From contig JAUXBD010000013.1 of assembly GCA_030619585.1 (NCBI GenBank), forward strand, positions 1 to 9,879: a stretch of 9,879 nt of DNA, given 5' to 3'. This DNA comes from Desulfobacteraceae bacterium. GTDB taxonomy: Bacteria; Desulfobacterota; Desulfobacteria; Desulfobacterales; SURF-7. Below the pieces are notes generated by a model that had not been told where the DNA came from, ran no database searches, and saw nothing but the letters and a program-made list of their open reading frames with translations. Below are positions 7,052 through 9,879 of the stretch, piece by piece (the stretch's first letter is position 1; each line of letters starts with the position of its first letter). A program made the translations under genes and the position numbers.

Positions 7052-8730
7052 CTGAGTTGTTTTTTTAACCTGTTATGAGCCCACAGGGATAGTTTTTCGC
7101 GGAAAATTTTTGAATTGTGCCTTATATCAACGGGAAATGCCTTATGAAAAAGTATGGTATCGAGATCTTTAGTCTGTTCATTGTTTTTCGCAAGTTCAAG
7201 AAGCTCTGACAGAAGCCTCTTTTTGTTTGTCCAATTGCCCTTTTCAAGTTCTATGCAGACAACTGGTTTCTGTTTTGTAACGGGGCCCACACCCACAAGT
7301 GCACTTCTAAACACTTTGGGGTGATTGTTAAATATGGCCTCGCTGGGGATGGTAAACAGGGTTTTTTCCCTTGTGATCACCCTGTGGCTTTTTCTTCCGC
7401 AGAACCAGATCCTGCTGTTTTTATCCTCCCACCCGAGATCTCCCATCCTGTGCCAGATCGTATCGCCGTCTTTGACCTTTGCAAGGGAGTCATCCCTTGG
7501 CCTTTTAAAATAGTTTCTGGTTACAAGGTCGCCACGAACAGTTATTTCACCTATTTCTCCCTGCTCAACCATAAGATCATCAGACCAGTTCAAGATGGGA
7601 ATGTCATTGATTTTTATCAAACGCACCTCAATTGAATCGATGGGGCGGCCCACACAGGTGCCAAATCCCTGGGCGCTTTTATCGCTTGTTTCAAAAAGTA
7701 TCTCCCGGCTTGCTATGGATATTGTGGGGAATGCTTCTGTGGCGCCATATGGTGTATGTATCTCGGCATCATCGTTTAACATTGTTTCAAACTCTTCGAT
7801 AACAGATGTTAAAACCGGTGCGCCTGCAGAAATCACCCTGATTAAAGAGGGCAGCTTTACACCTTTGTCTTTGCCAAAGCGCCCCACACGGTTAAGCAGG
7901 GCAGGGGACCCGAACATATTTGTCACCCCGTGGTTTAGAATCGCCTCTATGATTTTTTCAGGTTTTACACGAGCCGGTTTTGTGGGGTCCATATCAGGTA
8001 TTACCGCAGTAATACCAAGGGCGGGATCAAATATAGCAAAAAGAGGAAATGTGGGAAGATCAATTTCACCGGGTTTGATTTTAAAATGGGATTTAATATT
8101 AGAGACCTGGGCGTCAAATGTGCCGTGGGTATAGACAACTCCCTTTGCAGGTCCTGTGCTTCCTGTTGTGAACATTATGGCTGCTGTTTCATCTTTCCCG
8201 GTTGCTGCAATAGTGTATGGCCTCCAGGGGGCCTGCCTTATATGTTTTAATGTCAGGCCACCCCAGAACCAGCGTTTTCCAACAGTTATCCATGTTTTTA
8301 CGGTTTTAAAAAAACGTGGATAAAAAATCCGAAGCACGTGTGCTTTGGGGATACCGATAAATGCCTGGGGGTTTCCCTCTTTTAAGCAGTCCAGCATACG
8401 GGATATGCCCATGCCGGGGTCAACCATTACCGGCACCGCACCTGTTTTGATAAGGGCAAATGTCAAACAGAAAAAATCCAGGCTGGGTTTAACCATCAAA
8501 ATGGTTCTTGTGCCGCGGGTTATTCCGGCATTTTTAAGGCCGTGGGCAAGGCAGTCTGATTCCTGGTCAAGCTGTCTGAATGTAAGATGGGTATAAGCCA
8601 CTCTGCCCTTTGTGTCTCTGCCCGCAGGGAAAATCACCGCTTTTTCATATGGCTGCAGCCTGGCCATATTTTTAAGGTGTAGAGCAAGATTAACGGTATC
8701 GCTTTTTTCCTGATTTTCGTTGTTATTCAT
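7048..8730 (-). CDS. oleC: OleC-like beta-lactone synthetase (AMP-dependent synthetase family)
   Basis: The 560-residue protein belongs to the acyl-adenylating (ANL) superfamily. It shows the P-loop TTGSTGPAKG (188-197), the YGATE motif (328-332, after HTP), MGDLGW with D431 for ribose contact, and a C-terminal lysine in RHNSKIFREKL (K541). The FPVDIRHNSKIFREKL ending is characteristic of OleC. Known OleC enzymes use ATP to activate a 2-alkyl-3-hydroxy acid and close it to a cis-beta-lactone, releasing AMP and pyrophosphate; they do not form CoA thioesters. It is sandwiched between oleB and oleD, which makes the assignment stronger than for an isolated AMP-ligase. The ATG at 8730 is the first possible start, because an in-frame TAG occurs seven codons upstream. 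No Shine-Dalgarno sequence is visible before it. The stop overlaps the oleD start by 4 nt. The alternative is a generic fatty-acyl ligase, less likely here. Confidence 0.92.
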   Translation of the reverse strand: MNNNENQEKSDTVNLALHLKNMARLQPYEKAVIFPAGRDTKGRVAYTHLTFRQLDQESDCLAHGLKNAGITRGTRTILMVKPSLDFFCLTFALIKTGAVPVMVDPGMGISRMLDCLKEGNPQAFIGIPKAHVLRIFYPRFFKTVKTWITVGKRWFWGGLTLKHIRQAPWRPYTIAATGKDETAAIMFTTGSTGPAKGVVYTHGTFDAQVSNIKSHFKIKPGEIDLPTFPLFAIFDPALGITAVIPDMDPTKPARVKPEKIIEAILNHGVTNMFGSPALLNRVGRFGKDKGVKLPSLIRVISAGAPVLTSVIEEFETMLNDDAEIHTPYGATEAFPTISIASREILFETSDKSAQGFGTCVGRPIDSIEVRLIKINDIPILNWSDDLMVEQGEIGEITVRGDLVTRNYFKRPRDDSLAKVKDGDTIWHRMGDLGWEDKNSRIWFCGRKSHRVITREKTLFTIPSEAIFNNHPKVFRSALVGVGPVTKQKPVVCIELEKGNWTNKKRLLSELLELAKNNEQTKDLDTILFHKAFPVDIRHNSKIFREKLSLWAHNRLKKQLR

Positions 8731-8749
8731 TAAGTTGAGTATCGGCTAA

Positions 8750-8785
8750 ACTGGTTGAACTGGTTAAGTTGGTTCAATTAGTTAA
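8750..8785. repeat. Four degenerate 9-bp tandem repeats upstream of oleC
   Basis: Four consecutive 9-mers follow the consensus (a/g)ytggttna: actggttga (8750-8758), actggttaa (8759-8767), gttggttca (8768-8776) and attagttaa (8777-8785). They sit 20-55 nt upstream of the oleC ATG, inside its presumed 5' untranslated region. On the oleC strand the unit reads like TTAACCAGT or TCAACCAGT. They could be a slippage-prone minisatellite, a binding array, or a decayed dispersed repeat; the sequence does not decide. Confidence 0.7.
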
Positions 8786-8872
8786 ATTTGGACAAAATGT
8801 ATTTTTATATATCATTGGTCCATGATACTGAATACATGGCTAAAGATTCAAGATTTGCTTATGTGCCAAGTC

Positions 8873-8881
8873 ATTATACCA
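8873..8881 (-). promoter_or_regulatory. Candidate extended -10 promoter for oleC-oleD
   Basis: The minus strand reads TGGTATAAT, a perfect consensus TATAAT (8878-8873) preceded by the extended -10 TGn. No good -35 hexamer lies 16-18 nt upstream, as is common for extended -10 promoters. Transcription would begin near 8866, giving an oleC leader of roughly 135 nt that includes the 9-bp repeats. It lies in the 172-nt spacer after the oleB stop, where I see no convincing intrinsic terminator. oleC-oleD may therefore be transcribed both from oleB and from this site. Confidence 0.5.
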
Positions 8882-8902
8882 CATTTCTCACAACTTTACT
8901 TA

Positions 8903-9790
8903 TCACGGGGCAGGGTTTTTTTTCAAGAAATCCTTTACAAGCAAAGTAACTTTATCCGGTATATCTTCAAGGATATAATGGCCCGCATCTGAAAACTCAT
9001 GAACTTTAGCATGGGGGAACCTTGCTTTCCACTCTTTTAAATAGGTTCTGTCAAAGACAAAATCATGTTCCCCCCAGCATATCAGCATTGGAAAGTCTGA
9101 TAACTTATAAAGATTTTCATCTGCATATTTTACAAGATCATAGCTGGGATCTTTTATTGAAAGAGGTATGTCCTGAACAAATTTAAGGGTTGCCAAACGG
9201 TTTTGCGGGCAGTTGTAAGGGGCGAGAAGGCCTTTTTTAACCTCTTTGGAAAGTTTTGTAAAAGGCGCCATATAAAGCGCGGCCCGGGCAAACAGATTAA
9301 ACCAAAGCACGCCGGGTGTAGCAAAAGGGCTTATGTTTTTGGTGATCCAGAGCCGCCATGGGATTTTTTTCCCTCCCGGGGGTAAAAAACCGGATGTGTT
9401 TAAAATAACAATACGACCGATTCTTTCAATGTTTCTTAAAGCATAGACAGTTCCGATCATACCGCCCCAGTCATGGAGCACAAGAGTTATACTGCCTTTA
9501 AGGTCGAGAAAATCTATAAAAGCTTCAAAATCATCAACCCGGCTTTTGAGCCTGAAGTCATAGGCGTTTGTATCCGGCTTGTCTGACAGACCGCATCCAA
9601 TGTGATCCACGGCAATAGCCCGGTATTTGGGACTGAGTTTTGTTATCAGATCACGGAAATAAAAAGACCATGTGGGATTGCCGTGAACCATTATCACAGG
9701 TTCCCCTTTGCCTTCGTCCAGAAAGTGGTATTTAAGGCCGTTTCTCTCCAAAGTAATATTGATATTTGCAAAAAAGACCTTACAATGCAC
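8903..9790 (-). CDS. oleB: OleB-like beta-lactone decarboxylase (alpha/beta hydrolase)
   Basis: This 295-residue alpha/beta hydrolase belongs to the haloalkane-dehalogenase-like group. The nucleophile is D107 in HDWGG, followed by W108. N38 in VHGNPTW is the second anion-stabilising residue. D243 (WGEHD) and H271 (DAGHYILED) complete the triad. The acid sits late (after strand 7), and the position after strand 6 is N131, not an acid. This fits the subfamily III pentad Asp-His-Asp plus Asn-Trp to which OleB belongs. Known OleB converts cis-beta-lactones from OleC into cis-olefins plus CO2. With oleC and oleD downstream, this is much more likely than a true dehalogenase. The start is GTG at 9790: an in-frame TAA lies two codons upstream, so no longer start exists. 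A TTG at 9751 (before ERNGLKY) is an alternative that would remove 13 weakly conserved-looking residues. No ribosome-binding sequence is visible before either. Confidence 0.9.
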   Translation of the reverse strand: MHCKVFFANINITLERNGLKYHFLDEGKGEPVIMVHGNPTWSFYFRDLITKLSPKYRAIAVDHIGCGLSDKPDTNAYDFRLKSRVDDFEAFIDFLDLKGSITLVLHDWGGMIGTVYALRNIERIGRIVILNTSGFLPPGGKKIPWRLWITKNISPFATPGVLWFNLFARAALYMAPFTKLSKEVKKGLLAPYNCPQNRLATLKFVQDIPLSIKDPSYDLVKYADENLYKLSDFPMLICWGEHDFVFDRTYLKEWKARFPHAKVHEFSDAGHYILEDIPDKVTLLVKDFLKKNPAP

Positions 9791-9805
9791 AGATTACAAA
9801 AATGT

Positions 9806-9833
9806 ACTATACACATAAACAACTTACTGTTAA
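9806..9833 (-). promoter_or_regulatory. Candidate sigma70-type promoter for oleB
   Basis: On the minus strand, TTAACA (9833-9828, five of six to TTGACA) is followed after 16 nt by TATAGT (9811-9806, five of six to TATAAT). Transcription would begin near 9799, leaving a leader of only about 8 nt before the GTG at 9790. This matches the lack of a Shine-Dalgarno sequence and suggests near-leaderless translation, or else use of the TTG at 9751. The surrounding DNA is AT-rich, so chance matches are possible. Confidence 0.5.
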
Positions 9834-9879
9834 AGTTAATATTTGATGTGCTTTAATTTTAATTTTGTCGTCAGCGAAA

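Noticed and set aside
7595..8134. 179-codon open frame on the plus strand opposite oleC
   Set aside because: It is antisense to a clearly conserved gene and its product has no recognisable domain; the long frame follows from the codon use of oleC.
8789..8839. Small inverted repeats (TGGAC/GTCCA and CCATG/CATGG) in the oleB-oleC spacer, considered as a terminator or riboswitch
   Set aside because: The stems are 5 bp with loops of 24 and 10 nt, share bases with each other and have no T-run; this is no better than chance.
8903..9790. Haloalkane dehalogenase as the function of the hydrolase
   Set aside because: The catalytic pentad alone would allow it, but the adjacent oleC and oleD and the subfamily III-type acid position favour OleB.
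9791..9879. C-terminal end of oleA reading into the window on the minus strand
   Set aside because: All three minus-strand frames have stops here, and the short open stretches do not resemble the known end of OleA proteins.

Overview
The window looks like chromosomal DNA of a Gram-negative, fairly AT-rich bacterium, most plausibly a deltaproteobacterium (Desulfobacterota, perhaps Desulfobacterales). This rests on the families present (a Bat operon, a multi-domain hybrid kinase with a short two-helix membrane anchor, separate oleB, oleC and oleD genes) and on general sequence style. It is an inference, because no taxonomic marker gene is present. No tRNA, rRNA, CRISPR array, transposase or phage gene is visible.

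Left part, plus strand (1-3391): the end of a Bat (Bacteroides aerotolerance-type) operon. It holds the C-terminus of a BatC-like TPR protein that is cut by the window edge, then a 258-nt gap dominated by an imperfect long inverted repeat, then batD (membrane-anchored, Ig-like) and batE (TPR plus SH3-like), which overlap by 16 nt. The upstream partners usual in such operons (MoxR ATPase, DUF58 protein, BatA/BatB) would lie left of the window.

Middle, plus strand (3440-6049): one large hybrid sensor kinase follows batE after 48 nt. Its order is two membrane helices, PAS, HisKA, HATPase, REC, REC, Hpt. All catalytic and phosphorelay residues appear present, so one polypeptide holds a complete His-Asp-His-type relay lacking only its final output regulator.

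Right part, minus strand (9790 down to 6050): oleB, oleC, oleD in transcription order. These are the last three enzymes of the head-to-head long-chain olefin pathway. OleD reduces the 2-alkyl-3-ketoacid made by OleA, OleC closes the beta-hydroxy acid to a beta-lactone, and OleB decarboxylates the lactone to a cis-olefin. oleC and oleD overlap by ATGA. oleB is separated from oleC by a 172-nt spacer containing an extended -10 element and a 9-bp tandem repeat. oleA, the condensing enzyme that commits acyl-CoAs to the pathway, is not in the window. The last 89 nt upstream of oleB hold a good sigma70-like promoter and no recognisable gene.

The kinase and oleD converge with no base between their stop codons. 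Nothing here is clearly a new system. The most interesting points are the ole cluster without oleA, the layered control signals around oleB and oleC, and the hairpin element inside the bat operon.
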